Below are positions 24,239-32,426 of a stretch of 64,000 nucleotides of DNA, one piece after another. The notes below the pieces were generated by a model. That model did not search any database and was not told the origin of the DNA. It saw only the letters and a list, made by a program, of their open reading frames with translations. The stretch spans positions 372,001 to 436,000 of the forward strand of contig NZ_BMPB01000003.1 in assembly GCF_014647375.1 (NCBI RefSeq), written 5' to 3'. A program made the translations under genes and the position numbers. How positions within the stretch are numbered: position 1 is the first letter of the stretch; every line of letters starts with the position of its first letter. Source of the stretch: Parabacteroides faecis. Lineage in GTDB: Bacteria; Bacteroidota; Bacteroidia; Bacteroidales; Tannerellaceae.

Positions 24239-26257
24239 ATGAAATACTCACTATTTCTACAAACAATCCTCATCCTGTCTTTTTTCCTGACAGCCTGTAC
24301 CTCTCCAGATGACCTACGCCTGGAACAAGCCTTGGCGTTTGCTGGGAACAACCGAGGAGAGTTGGAGAAAGTACTCTCATATTATGCCGGTGATTCTTTG
24401 AAACAGGCTGCCGCCCGCTTCCTGATTATGAATATGACCGGACACACGGGATATGATCCTTCCATTATCCCTCTCTTACAACCGGTTTACCAAAAGCATG
24501 TGGCCATTTCCCAAAAATACGATTGGAAACGACCGAATGACTGGAGGAAAGAGATCAATGAATTGTGGAATGAAGAAAGAGTGAAAATCAATTTATATAA
24601 GTATCCCAACATACAAGATGCCCAAACGGTTAAAGCGGATTGGTTGATCAAAGAAATAAATTTGGCATTCAAGGCTTGGAAAGAAAATGTTTATACAAAA
24701 AACGCCCCTTTTGAGGAGTTTTGCAAATATATCCTACCCTACCGATTCAGTGACAAATTCTGTCTCGATAATAACCGAAAGACTTTTTATGACCGCCATC
24801 ATGGGATATTCGACGATGTGTCAAAAGATTTCAGGGAGGTAACCGATTCGTTGCACTTTTTGTATAGCGATATAATGAATAGTGCCGGTTATGCGGCTTC
24901 CATGCCGATATGCAATATCGCGGGATATGAACAGATCAAAAGAGGAATATGCGATATGCAAACCCAATTCAACGCGCACCTCATGTCTGCTTTGGGAATG
25001 GCTGTCGCCATTGACTTTGTACCAATGTGGGGAAACCGCTCGGAAGGACATAGCTGGAACGCATTAATTGTTGATGGAAAAACTCATCCCTTCGAACCGT
25101 TCTGGGATGAAGACAGATGGAAGTACAACAAACTGTACGGCAACAGTGATTTTATCGATCTGAAAGCATCGAAGTTCAGGCTGCCGAAAGTGTTCCGAAA
25201 ATCATACGAATACTATCTGACCGGACCGATGGCAGACAAGAACGAAAAGCCGAACAACATTCCTAATTTATTCAAAAACCCTTGGATACGAGATGTCTCT
25301 ACCGAATACTTCCAAACGTCTGACGTAACGATAGACTTGTCGGAAAACATTCCCGAGAATACCTGTTATTGTTATTTATGTGTCTACAACGCCCTGAAAA
25401 TGACCTGGCATCCTGTTCAATGGGGGAAAATAAACAAGAAAAAAGTCATTTTCAAAAATATGGGACGTGGCATCGTGTATTTACCGGCTTTCTACCAAAA
25501 CGGAGAAGTCATACCTGCCGCTCCACCTTTTATTCTTGATAAAAACGATAAATGCAAACAGGTTACTCCCAACCGACATAAAAAAGAAGAGATCACGGTC
25601 AACACGATAACTCCTTTAAGTACCGGTCTCACCCACACACTTGCCGGTGCCCATTGGATCGGATGCTATATATCCGGTAGTGAAGAACGGAAGGATACTT
25701 TATGTACATTGACAGATTCGATAGATAGCTACTGCAATTATATCACATTTGATACCTCAAGAAAGTACCAGAAGATTTGTTTGGCTTTGCCGCAAAAGAC
25801 CATTGCCCTCAGTGAAATTACGTTTTATGAAAAAAACGAGAACCGACCAGAAGAAATACCGGATATCCGCGTAACCGCAAATGTTTCGAAGGATTCAGTA
25901 AAAGAACTTTATAAAATCGTAGATGGTTTATCCGGAACCGGCTTTCTGGGTTCTTTCGATAAAGATACCCCTAAAGAGAAGATACTTACATTCGATTTGG
26001 GCAAAGAAACGGAAATAACTGCCATATCAATTATTCCCAAGTCGGGAATACAGGTGGATAACCGGACAAACTACACTTTGTATTATTGGGACAACAAGTG
26101 GATAGAGGAAAAAACAGTCAAAGGCAATGGGGAAAGCATCACTTTCAAGAACATTCCATCCGAGGCATTGTATCTCATAAAATCCGACAAACCGGCAGAT
26201 CCGTATTTTACAGAAAGAATTTTCACCTATAAAAACGGGAGGATATATTGGTGGTAA
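24239..26257 (+). CDS. Transglutaminase-fold lipoprotein with discoidin-like C-terminus
   Basis: A 672-residue lipoprotein, lipobox at C20 (LTAC), sharing 'LRLEQALAFAGNNRGELEKVL' and 'FEEFCKYILPYRFSD' with its paralogs. The core has C238 in 'KRGICDMQTQ' and H271 in 'SEGHSWNAL', with acidic residues in 'FWDEDRW'. Residues about 510-665 are discoidin-like. It belongs to the same family as 12429, 13965 and 16817 and is directly followed by truncated copies of the signal peptidase and of another transglutaminase-fold gene, so this end of the island is a decayed duplicate of 13965-18739. Confidence 0.7.
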   Translation: MKYSLFLQTILILSFFLTACTSPDDLRLEQALAFAGNNRGELEKVLSYYAGDSLKQAAARFLIMNMTGHTGYDPSIIPLLQPVYQKHVAISQKYDWKRPNDWRKEINELWNEERVKINLYKYPNIQDAQTVKADWLIKEINLAFKAWKENVYTKNAPFEEFCKYILPYRFSDKFCLDNNRKTFYDRHHGIFDDVSKDFREVTDSLHFLYSDIMNSAGYAASMPICNIAGYEQIKRGICDMQTQFNAHLMSALGMAVAIDFVPMWGNRSEGHSWNALIVDGKTHPFEPFWDEDRWKYNKLYGNSDFIDLKASKFRLPKVFRKSYEYYLTGPMADKNEKPNNIPNLFKNPWIRDVSTEYFQTSDVTIDLSENIPENTCYCYLCVYNALKMTWHPVQWGKINKKKVIFKNMGRGIVYLPAFYQNGEVIPAAPPFILDKNDKCKQVTPNRHKKEEITVNTITPLSTGLTHTLAGAHWIGCYISGSEERKDTLCTLTDSIDSYCNYITFDTSRKYQKICLALPQKTIALSEITFYEKNENRPEEIPDIRVTANVSKDSVKELYKIVDGLSGTGFLGSFDKDTPKEKILTFDLGKETEITAISIIPKSGIQVDNRTNYTLYYWDNKWIEEKTVKGNGESITFKNIPSEALYLIKSDKPADPYFTERIFTYKNGRIYWW

Positions 26258-26258
26258 T

Positions 26259-26593
26259 CAGAAATTTATCGCATTCCCGGTTTTAAAAGGATAAAACGCA
26301 ATGATATTCTGGTTTTCAATTTTCCACATCCAAACAGTTGGGATAAAATTGAAATGCATATACTCAAATATTACATCAAACGGTGTGTCGGAATACCGGG
26401 AGATACCTTATCCATCCGAAACGGATTCTTTCATGTGGAAGGCGTACAAATGCCTCTCGGCAACATGGATTCACGTTACTGGGGATTACTGCCCGAAGAA
26501 TATATTGTAGGGAAAGCCTGGATTATTTGGAAATCGGTCGATCCATATACTGATAAATTTCGGTGGAATCGTTTTTTAAAAGTCATTCATTAA
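26259..26593 (+). pseudogene. Truncated, internally deleted signal peptidase I copy
   Basis: Nearly identical to 16167-16380 joined to 16688-16806 of the intact lepB. The first 78 or so codons, including the catalytic S43, are absent. An internal 306-base, in-frame deletion lies between two GGATTCAC copies that are separate in the intact gene (16374 and 16680). The K117 region and the C-terminal RYWG box remain. An ATG-initiated frame of 79 codons (26354-26593) is open but lacks the nucleophile, so it cannot be an active peptidase. Confidence 0.9.
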
Positions 26594-26603
26594 ATCTAAA
26601 ACA

Positions 26604-26729
26604 ATGAAAAAAGCAATCCTGAAAAGAAAAATATCATTATGCGGCGGTTACAAAGATTTTCCGCACCGGGGATTCATTGGTTCCCAGATGGAAAACAGCA
26701 CTTTACGGTTGATTTATGAACTAGAATAA
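26604..26729 (+). pseudogene. Remnant of a transglutaminase-fold lipoprotein gene
   Basis: Begins with the same 'taaatctaaaacaATGAAAAAAGC' context as the gene at 16817, jumps to a segment like its residues 420-432 (ILKRKISL), and ends with TTTACGGTTGATTTATGA as the intact gene does at 18721-18739, though in a shifted frame. Most of the gene is deleted. Confidence 0.75.
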
Positions 26730-26826
26730 GTCAGATTTATTTCAAAGAAATATTTTCAAAACGTATAAATAATGAATACATTTACACCGATGATCTGATT
26801 TTAATATAGCAAACAGTTAGATTTAG

Positions 26827-28029
26827 ATGAAAAGAGTTGACGTAATTTTAGCTATATTCCTGATAATAGCAACAGGGTGCGGAGGTAATAAAAAATCGAA
26901 CAGCTCCAATAATAACACCAGCACAGTTGCTACACAGGACACTTTCATCACGGTTGATGTCAGTAAGAAATACCCCCTGAAGGAGTTAATTCTTCAGGAT
27001 ATTATGGATGTAGAATATATTCCGTTAGAGTCTACAGACGAATTTCTTTGCCAAGGCGTTGTACAAGCTATAGGCAAAGAAATTATATTAGTGAAGAACG
27101 TCATCAACGATGGTGACATTTTTATCTTTGACAGAAACGGCAAAGGTTTGAGAAAGTTCAACCGTAAGGGCCAAGGCTCTGAAGAATACATATTTAACCT
27201 AAGTGTTTTCTTGGATGAGGATAAAGGTGAAATATATGTTGACGAAGTAATCAGAAACGTATTAGTATATGATTTATATGGAAATTTTTTAAGAAACATC
27301 CATAGAGACAAAGTTAAATGGATCAATGCAAGTAATTATAACTCAGATTTTTTGATCGCCAGAGAATCGCCATCTGCCCAGAAAGGTAAAGACACAGATA
27401 ATCAACTATTTGTGCTTATATCCAAACAAAATGGAAATGTTGTCAAAGATTTTCGAATCTATTTTGAAAAGAAAATAGAATGGGGAATAACCAACCATGC
27501 AGGAAATACAGGAGCTGCACCTCGCCCTTATCCTATCATCCCTTATCACGATGGTTGGCTTCTTATGGAACCTTCTTCCGATACGATATTCAGAATCTCA
27601 CAAGATTATAGTTTATCCCCTTTTATGGCAAGGACACCGTCCATACAATCCATGAAACCTGCCGTATTCCTCTTACCCTGCATTTTTACCGATCGCTACC
27701 ATTTCATGGAAACAATAACAATGGAAGCTAATTTTTTAAGAAATGAAGGATTCCCGAAAACGCAGTTGGTATATGACAAAAAAGAAAATACATTATTTGA
27801 ATATATTATGCTCAATAAAGATTTTCCTGAAAAAGGCCTTGTGAATTTTACAATGCAGGAAACCACTAACAGTGAAATCGCATTTTGGCAAAAAATGGAA
27901 CCCCATGAACTTATTGAGGCTTATGCAAAAGGACAATTGAAAGGGAAATTGAAAGACATTGCAGCGGAACTGCAAGAGGATTCAAATCCTGTAATAATGT
28001 TAGTAAAATACAGAAAAGTTACCTTATGA
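26827..28029 (+). CDS. 6-bladed beta-propeller lipoprotein
   Basis: A 400-residue lipoprotein with lipobox at C18 (ATGC) and a Ser/Asn/Thr linker. 'DIMDVEYIPLESTDEFLCQG' and 'IFIFDRNGKGLRKFNRKGQGSEEY' are the standard N-terminal signature of the 6-bladed beta-propeller family; the C-terminus 'EDSNPVIMLVKY' is also typical. It overlaps the next gene by ATGA, so the two are translationally coupled. It may be an independent two-gene unit at the end of the island. Ligand unknown. Confidence 0.8.
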   Translation: MKRVDVILAIFLIIATGCGGNKKSNSSNNNTSTVATQDTFITVDVSKKYPLKELILQDIMDVEYIPLESTDEFLCQGVVQAIGKEIILVKNVINDGDIFIFDRNGKGLRKFNRKGQGSEEYIFNLSVFLDEDKGEIYVDEVIRNVLVYDLYGNFLRNIHRDKVKWINASNYNSDFLIARESPSAQKGKDTDNQLFVLISKQNGNVVKDFRIYFEKKIEWGITNHAGNTGAAPRPYPIIPYHDGWLLMEPSSDTIFRISQDYSLSPFMARTPSIQSMKPAVFLLPCIFTDRYHFMETITMEANFLRNEGFPKTQLVYDKKENTLFEYIMLNKDFPEKGLVNFTMQETTNSEIAFWQKMEPHELIEAYAKGQLKGKLKDIAAELQEDSNPVIMLVKYRKVTL

Positions 28030-29582
28030 TACCCCAAAAAAGAAGAACTGATCTTTATTTGTTTAATTGGACTATAGTATTGATAGCAATCATTTCTTTC
28101 AATTCATGTAAAGATCACAAGACAATTTCCTTCAATCAAGATTATTCGATCGATACAGTAAAGATGTCGATCGGAGACAGTTGTCTTCAAACATATACTA
28201 CACTAAGAAACAGAGTTTATGGAAATAACTTCTATTGTTTCAATAAATTACAACATTGCATCGATATATTCGATCTATCGGCGAAACAACTCATTAACCA
28301 ATTAAAGATAGACCGTGAAGGGGCAAATGGAATAACAAACATAGAGGCCTTTTGTGTTTGCGGTGATTCCATTTTCATTCAAAATGAAACGAACTATATA
28401 CTAATGAATCATCGGGGAGAAATCATCAGGAAAATATCCAAAGACAAATTAAACAACCTCATCGATCAAAACATATATTCTTTTTTCCCTACAAGTATTA
28501 CATTATCCAATTTTGAAAATCTCATATTCGATAAAAAATACAATGAATTAATAATACCCATCAATATAACAGATCCGTTGGCACTAAAGGATAAATCCTG
28601 TATTGCGACAATAGATATAGAAAAAGAGACTGTGAATTTACTTCCTGCGTATTTTCCTTCTACCGTAACAAATAAGTATTATGGGAAATTAGCGACTGCC
28701 CAGATACTAAGCAAAGGGGATAGTATAATATACAATTTTGCAAACTCATCATATGTATATATATACGATCGTATAAATAAACAGACCTATGAATATAATA
28801 TAAAAAGTGATTATACCCCCAATTTATCTGAAAGCTTAGACAAAAACGCCAATATGGAAAGGGTATTTGACCACTATTTACATTCGCTGTTTTTTCATAA
28901 TATGCAATACGACGAGTATAGAAATCTTTATTACCGCATACATACAGATAAAAGTAACGACAAATCGGCATTTAATAACAAAGAGACATTTCTTGCTATC
29001 ATAAATTCGCAGTTTGAGAAAATCAATGAAATAAAATTACCGTCCAATACTTATCCCGTATTCAATATAGCACCTAACGGGCTAATATTCGTTTTCATGA
29101 AAGGTCTGGATGAAGACTATTTCAGTTATGCAGAACTAACAAACTCCAACATTTACAAAGTGCCCAGTCCATCGCAAGCGAATATTCTCCCCCAGGAAAC
29201 TGCTGTTAAAAACAAAAACAGCCAAACCCCCAAAAAGGTATCAACTAAACCGGGAAAGGCTCCTGTAATGACTTCTGAGAAAATCGGTAACTTTATAAAA
29301 GAGAATATGATATATCCTGAATATGAATTAGAAAACAAGATTGAAGGATATGTATATGTTGTTTTAGAAAGTGATAGTACAGGAAATGTTATAAGTTACA
29401 ATATATCTGAGATAGCAACAACTACCGATAATGAGAATTTTCGTAAAGAAGCGCTCAGGATAGGCCACTTAATCAAACAGATTTATCCCAATATCACTTT
29501 TGCTTTCCATGTACCTTTTCTTATTGACAACTACCTGGAGAATCATAAAAATAAAGTCAACTCATGTGAGAATAACGAATAA
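28026..29582 (+). CDS. Propeller lipoprotein fused to a TonB-C-like domain
   Basis: A 518-residue protein with a membrane segment and lipobox at C28 (FNSC). Residues about 40-380 look like a DUF4221/BF3164-type propeller. Residues about 380-415 are a Lys/Pro/Thr-rich linker, and residues about 415-510 resemble the TonB C-terminal domain: 'IKENMIYPEYELENKIEGYVYVVLESDSTGNV'. TonB-C domains contact TonB boxes of outer-membrane receptors or act as periplasmic binding modules. A lipoprotein propeller with this tail could couple a surface ligand to envelope machinery (inference). It overlaps the previous gene by 4 bases. Confidence 0.65.
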   Translation: MIPQKRRTDLYLFNWTIVLIAIISFNSCKDHKTISFNQDYSIDTVKMSIGDSCLQTYTTLRNRVYGNNFYCFNKLQHCIDIFDLSAKQLINQLKIDREGANGITNIEAFCVCGDSIFIQNETNYILMNHRGEIIRKISKDKLNNLIDQNIYSFFPTSITLSNFENLIFDKKYNELIIPINITDPLALKDKSCIATIDIEKETVNLLPAYFPSTVTNKYYGKLATAQILSKGDSIIYNFANSSYVYIYDRINKQTYEYNIKSDYTPNLSESLDKNANMERVFDHYLHSLFFHNMQYDEYRNLYYRIHTDKSNDKSAFNNKETFLAIINSQFEKINEIKLPSNTYPVFNIAPNGLIFVFMKGLDEDYFSYAELTNSNIYKVPSPSQANILPQETAVKNKNSQTPKKVSTKPGKAPVMTSEKIGNFIKENMIYPEYELENKIEGYVYVVLESDSTGNVISYNISEIATTTDNENFRKEALRIGHLIKQIYPNITFAFHVPFLIDNYLENHKNKVNSCENNE

Positions 29583-29682
29583 ATCATGTTATTGAGGTGT
29601 TACCGATAGATGCTATTCCTCTTTAATCCTTCTTATTCCTATCTATTCCCTGATAAACCGTTTTAGCGTTTTGGAGAGGGGT

Positions 29683-29690
29683 TACATTTG
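29683..29690 (+). promoter_or_regulatory. -7 box of the HU-like gene
   Basis: TACATTTG, an exact TAnnTTTG match, 55 bases before the start at 29746. A TTTA at 29661-29664, 18 bases upstream, could be a weak -33 element. Confidence 0.45.
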
Positions 29691-29745
29691 TAATGTTTTC
29701 GAAAACAAGCAAAGTAATTCTATTAACACTAAAAAATGTAAGATT

Positions 29746-30183
29746 ATGTCAGTAAAGTATCGTTTAGTTGAGCGCAAAAATTTAGGGAATGATAAAAATC
29801 AAACTCCGGTAAAGCTATATGCACAACCTGTTTATTCCGATCTGGTCGGGTTTGAAGAGTTATTGGGTGAGATTAGTGAAGCCGGTATCCCCTCCAACCA
29901 AGTGAAAGGAGTCATCGACCGTATGAACTACCTGATAAGAAAACACCTGGCTGCCGGAAGACGGGTACAGTTCGGCGAATTTGGAAATTTCCGCTATGGG
30001 GTAGGTTCGACAGGTTCTGCCACGGAAGATGAATTTCAAACCAATATGATCAAAATTCCGAGAATCGTTTTCAGCCCGGGTACTACCCTGCGTAAAGCCC
30101 GCAAAGACGCTGGCTTTGAGAAAAAAGGAGAAACGGTTGTAAAAAACAACGGAGGTAACAGCGACAGACCGGAAATTGAATAA
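29746..30183 (+). CDS. HU-family DNA-binding protein (Bacteroidales long form)
   Basis: A 145-residue protein. 'MSVKYRLVERKNLGNDKN' and 'YAQPVYSDLVGFEELLGEIS' are typical of the Bacteroidales HU-related family, as are 'AGRRVQFGEFGNFRYGV' and the 'IKIPRIVFSPGTTLRKA' arm region. HU proteins bind and bend DNA with little sequence specificity. The last 20 residues are a charged, Asn/Gly-rich tail. The frame is open 25 codons further upstream, but the start at 29746 matches the family and follows the -7 box. It stands alone between a promoter and a terminator, just after the NVEALA island. Confidence 0.85.
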   Translation: MSVKYRLVERKNLGNDKNQTPVKLYAQPVYSDLVGFEELLGEISEAGIPSNQVKGVIDRMNYLIRKHLAAGRRVQFGEFGNFRYGVGSTGSATEDEFQTNMIKIPRIVFSPGTTLRKARKDAGFEKKGETVVKNNGGNSDRPEIE

Positions 30184-30212
30184 AGCAGTCGACACGGTAA
30201 ATTAAACAATCT

Positions 30213-30252
30213 AAAAGAGAGTATGCCAAAAAATCCCGGCATACTCTCTTTT
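30213..30252 (+). terminator. Intrinsic terminator of the HU-like gene
   Basis: A perfect 15-bp stem: AAAAGAGAGTATGCC (30213-30227) with 30238-30252, 10-nt loop, ending in TTTTT. Confidence 0.9.
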
Positions 30253-30289
30253 TATGTTCATTTTGAGCACTTTATCCGGATATTTTATT

Positions 30290-30297
30290 TACATTTG
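30290..30297 (+). promoter_or_regulatory. -7 box upstream of the toroid hydrolase gene
   Basis: TACATTTG, an exact consensus match, 29 bases before the start at 30326. TTTG at 30262-30265 is 24 bases upstream, longer than usual. Confidence 0.4.
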
Positions 30298-30325
30298 TAT
30301 ACACTTATTCATCAGTTATTTGGTT

Positions 30326-32293
30326 ATGAAAACATTAAGGGAGTTACACGCATTCTATTTCATTTTATGCTTTGTCCTTTGCTCCTGTCATACCCAGGAT
30401 ACATATCGCTGGAAGAATCAGGATAACAGAATGGTTCTCATGTCCGGAAAGACCATTGTAGGAGAACTGAATCCATCTGTAACCAAAGGAATGAACCGTA
30501 CGGATCAGATTGAAAAACTCGATTCTTGTACCTTTAAGATCACCAGCCGGTATATTGCGCTGGAAAATATCGAACGAGCCAGAATCTGTCTGGATTTCGT
30601 GCACAGATCTGCTTCAGATTATTGGATGATCCCTTCCGTCTCCTACAACGGGAACAACTGGGGACGTGGAAAAGAACCCAAAGGCGCACAACAGAACGGA
30701 GAATGGAGAACGTATTCTTACCGCAGCACACCCATACCCGGGGCAACCTACTCGGAAGGAGCCCGATTTGCCGTTGCCATGTGGAGCGATGTTCCTCAAA
30801 ATGAAAAAGAAAGTTTCTCTTGTTCGCTGATGCCGGACAAACAAACCACTACACACCGGCTGGTATGGCCGGAAGAGGAAAAACCTGTTATGTATGCAGC
30901 CAGAGACCGGTACAAACCCGGATATCAAAAACAGGAAAAACTATCTGCAGGAGATACGATCACATTGACTGCCTATCTTACTGTCAGCGACCTCCAGCCG
31001 CACCATTACGCTATACGCCACTTTTTACGCGAAGCCTGGGACCGGGCAGACAAGCAGGGAACAGATATTTATCCTCCTGAAAAAATCTGGAACTTAGGTC
31101 TTCGGTATGCCAAAGAGTATCTATGGGTGGAAGACGGAGCTTTCAGAGGCTTTACGATCGGTTTCTCGCCGGACAAAAGCGGGGGATGGAGCAAGCGGAA
31201 AGGTTATGAGATCGGCTGGTGCGGACAAAATGCTTCTTTTGCCAATTCCCTTCTTTTCGATTACATTAAATATAAGAATAAGGAATCCCTGGAAAAAGGA
31301 TTGGCAACCCTCGACGCATGGGCCAAACTCTGCCAGCTACCCAACGGGCTTTTTATCACGAATTACGACCGCGTCTCCAATCAGAAAAATCTGAATGACA
31401 ACATCGTTTTAGATGCCTGCAACCTGGGAACGGCAGCCCTTAATTATTTTGAAGCTGCCGACCTCGTGAAAGCATGCGGATTATACAGGCCGGAATACGA
31501 ACGCCTGGCTTTCGGTATCTGCGACTTCGCCAAAAACGACCAGCAGACCAATGGCGTATATGCCCGGGGCTGGTACTCGAACGGAGAATGTTTCTACCGG
31601 GAAGGTACGATCGGCTGTTTCCTGGTCCCTCCGATGCTGGAGGCTTTCACAAGATCTAAAGACAGCACTTATTTTGTTTCGGGTACGAGGGCATACGATC
31701 ATTATGTCAGTGAACTGAAAACGAAAGGATATTCTACCGCCGGTGCTCTGGATACCTGGTGTATCGACAAGGAATCGTCCATCTCCCTTCTGCGTTCGGC
31801 CCTGAAATTATACAAGCTGACAAATAACAAAGAATACCTGGACGATGCCGTTGCTATCTCCTACTATTTATCGACCTGGCTATGGCATTACAACGGTGTT
31901 TACCCGGAAGACGATAATTTCACCCAATACAATTATAAGACATTCGGTGGTACTTCGGTTTCCGTACAGCATCACCACCTGGATCCATACGCCCTGTTCT
32001 GGGTGCCGGAATGGTTGGAACTGGCTAAACTGACCGGTGACGGCCAATGGAAAGAAAAAGCAATCGCCATCTGGAATAACGGTTGCCAATTGATCTCCGA
32101 CGGAACATTAGTGATCAACGGACGTGTCCGCCCCGTCGGTTCCCAGAATGAAGCCTATCTGCAAAGTCACTGGAACTGGGATGCAGCTCCCCGTTTTGAC
32201 AGGATCAATTCATGGCTGGTCGCCTGGCCCGGAGCTTTCAGATTGGAAACATTAAGAAAGTTGGACGCTATCGATCTGCCACAAATAGAGTAG
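30326..32293 (+). CDS. Alpha/alpha-toroid (six-hairpin) glycosidase-like lipoprotein
   Basis: A 655-residue lipoprotein with signal peptide and lipobox at C21 (VLCSC). The first 230 residues are beta-rich. The rest shows repeated helical hairpins with aromatic and acidic clusters ('LRYAKEYLWVEDGAFRGFTIG', 'ARGWYSNGECFYREGTIGCF', 'WLWHYNGVYPEDDNF', 'VQHHHLDPYALFWVPEW'), typical of six-hairpin glycosidases and related toroid enzymes. I cannot assign a GH family or substrate. It precedes a GH51 arabinofuranosidase, so plant arabinan/arabinoxylan or a similar glycan is a reasonable guess. The start is set at the signal peptide. Confidence 0.65.
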   Translation: MKTLRELHAFYFILCFVLCSCHTQDTYRWKNQDNRMVLMSGKTIVGELNPSVTKGMNRTDQIEKLDSCTFKITSRYIALENIERARICLDFVHRSASDYWMIPSVSYNGNNWGRGKEPKGAQQNGEWRTYSYRSTPIPGATYSEGARFAVAMWSDVPQNEKESFSCSLMPDKQTTTHRLVWPEEEKPVMYAARDRYKPGYQKQEKLSAGDTITLTAYLTVSDLQPHHYAIRHFLREAWDRADKQGTDIYPPEKIWNLGLRYAKEYLWVEDGAFRGFTIGFSPDKSGGWSKRKGYEIGWCGQNASFANSLLFDYIKYKNKESLEKGLATLDAWAKLCQLPNGLFITNYDRVSNQKNLNDNIVLDACNLGTAALNYFEAADLVKACGLYRPEYERLAFGICDFAKNDQQTNGVYARGWYSNGECFYREGTIGCFLVPPMLEAFTRSKDSTYFVSGTRAYDHYVSELKTKGYSTAGALDTWCIDKESSISLLRSALKLYKLTNNKEYLDDAVAISYYLSTWLWHYNGVYPEDDNFTQYNYKTFGGTSVSVQHHHLDPYALFWVPEWLELAKLTGDGQWKEKAIAIWNNGCQLISDGTLVINGRVRPVGSQNEAYLQSHWNWDAAPRFDRINSWLVAWPGAFRLETLRKLDAIDLPQIE

Positions 32294-32319
32294 AATATTT
32301 GTAGAAAAAACAATTATTA

Positions 32320-32423
32320 CCCTATTTTGATCGATAAATCCCCTATTTTGACCGAATAATGATACTGTGGTTTGGAAAATATAACGTAATTTTGACACGT
32401 AATAAAAAAAATCACAGTATCAT
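32320..32423 (+). promoter_or_regulatory. Promoter/operator region of the arabinofuranosidase gene
   Basis: Three features lie between the two glycosidase genes. First, two copies of CCCTATTTTGA (32320-32330 and 32341-32351), 21 bp apart, that is two helical turns. Second, an exact -7 box TAATTTTG at 32387-32394. Third, a perfect 11-bp inverted repeat ATGATACTGTG (32359-32369) / CACAGTATCAT (32413-32423) that brackets the -7 box and ends 4 bases before the start codon. The direct repeats look like a dimeric activator site; the inverted repeat could be an operator or a leader hairpin. Confidence 0.6.
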
Positions 32424-32426
32424 ATC

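Noticed and set aside
4313-29582. Idea that the island is a prophage or integrative element.
   Set aside because: No integrase, transposase, phage structural gene, tRNA target or flanking direct repeats were found.
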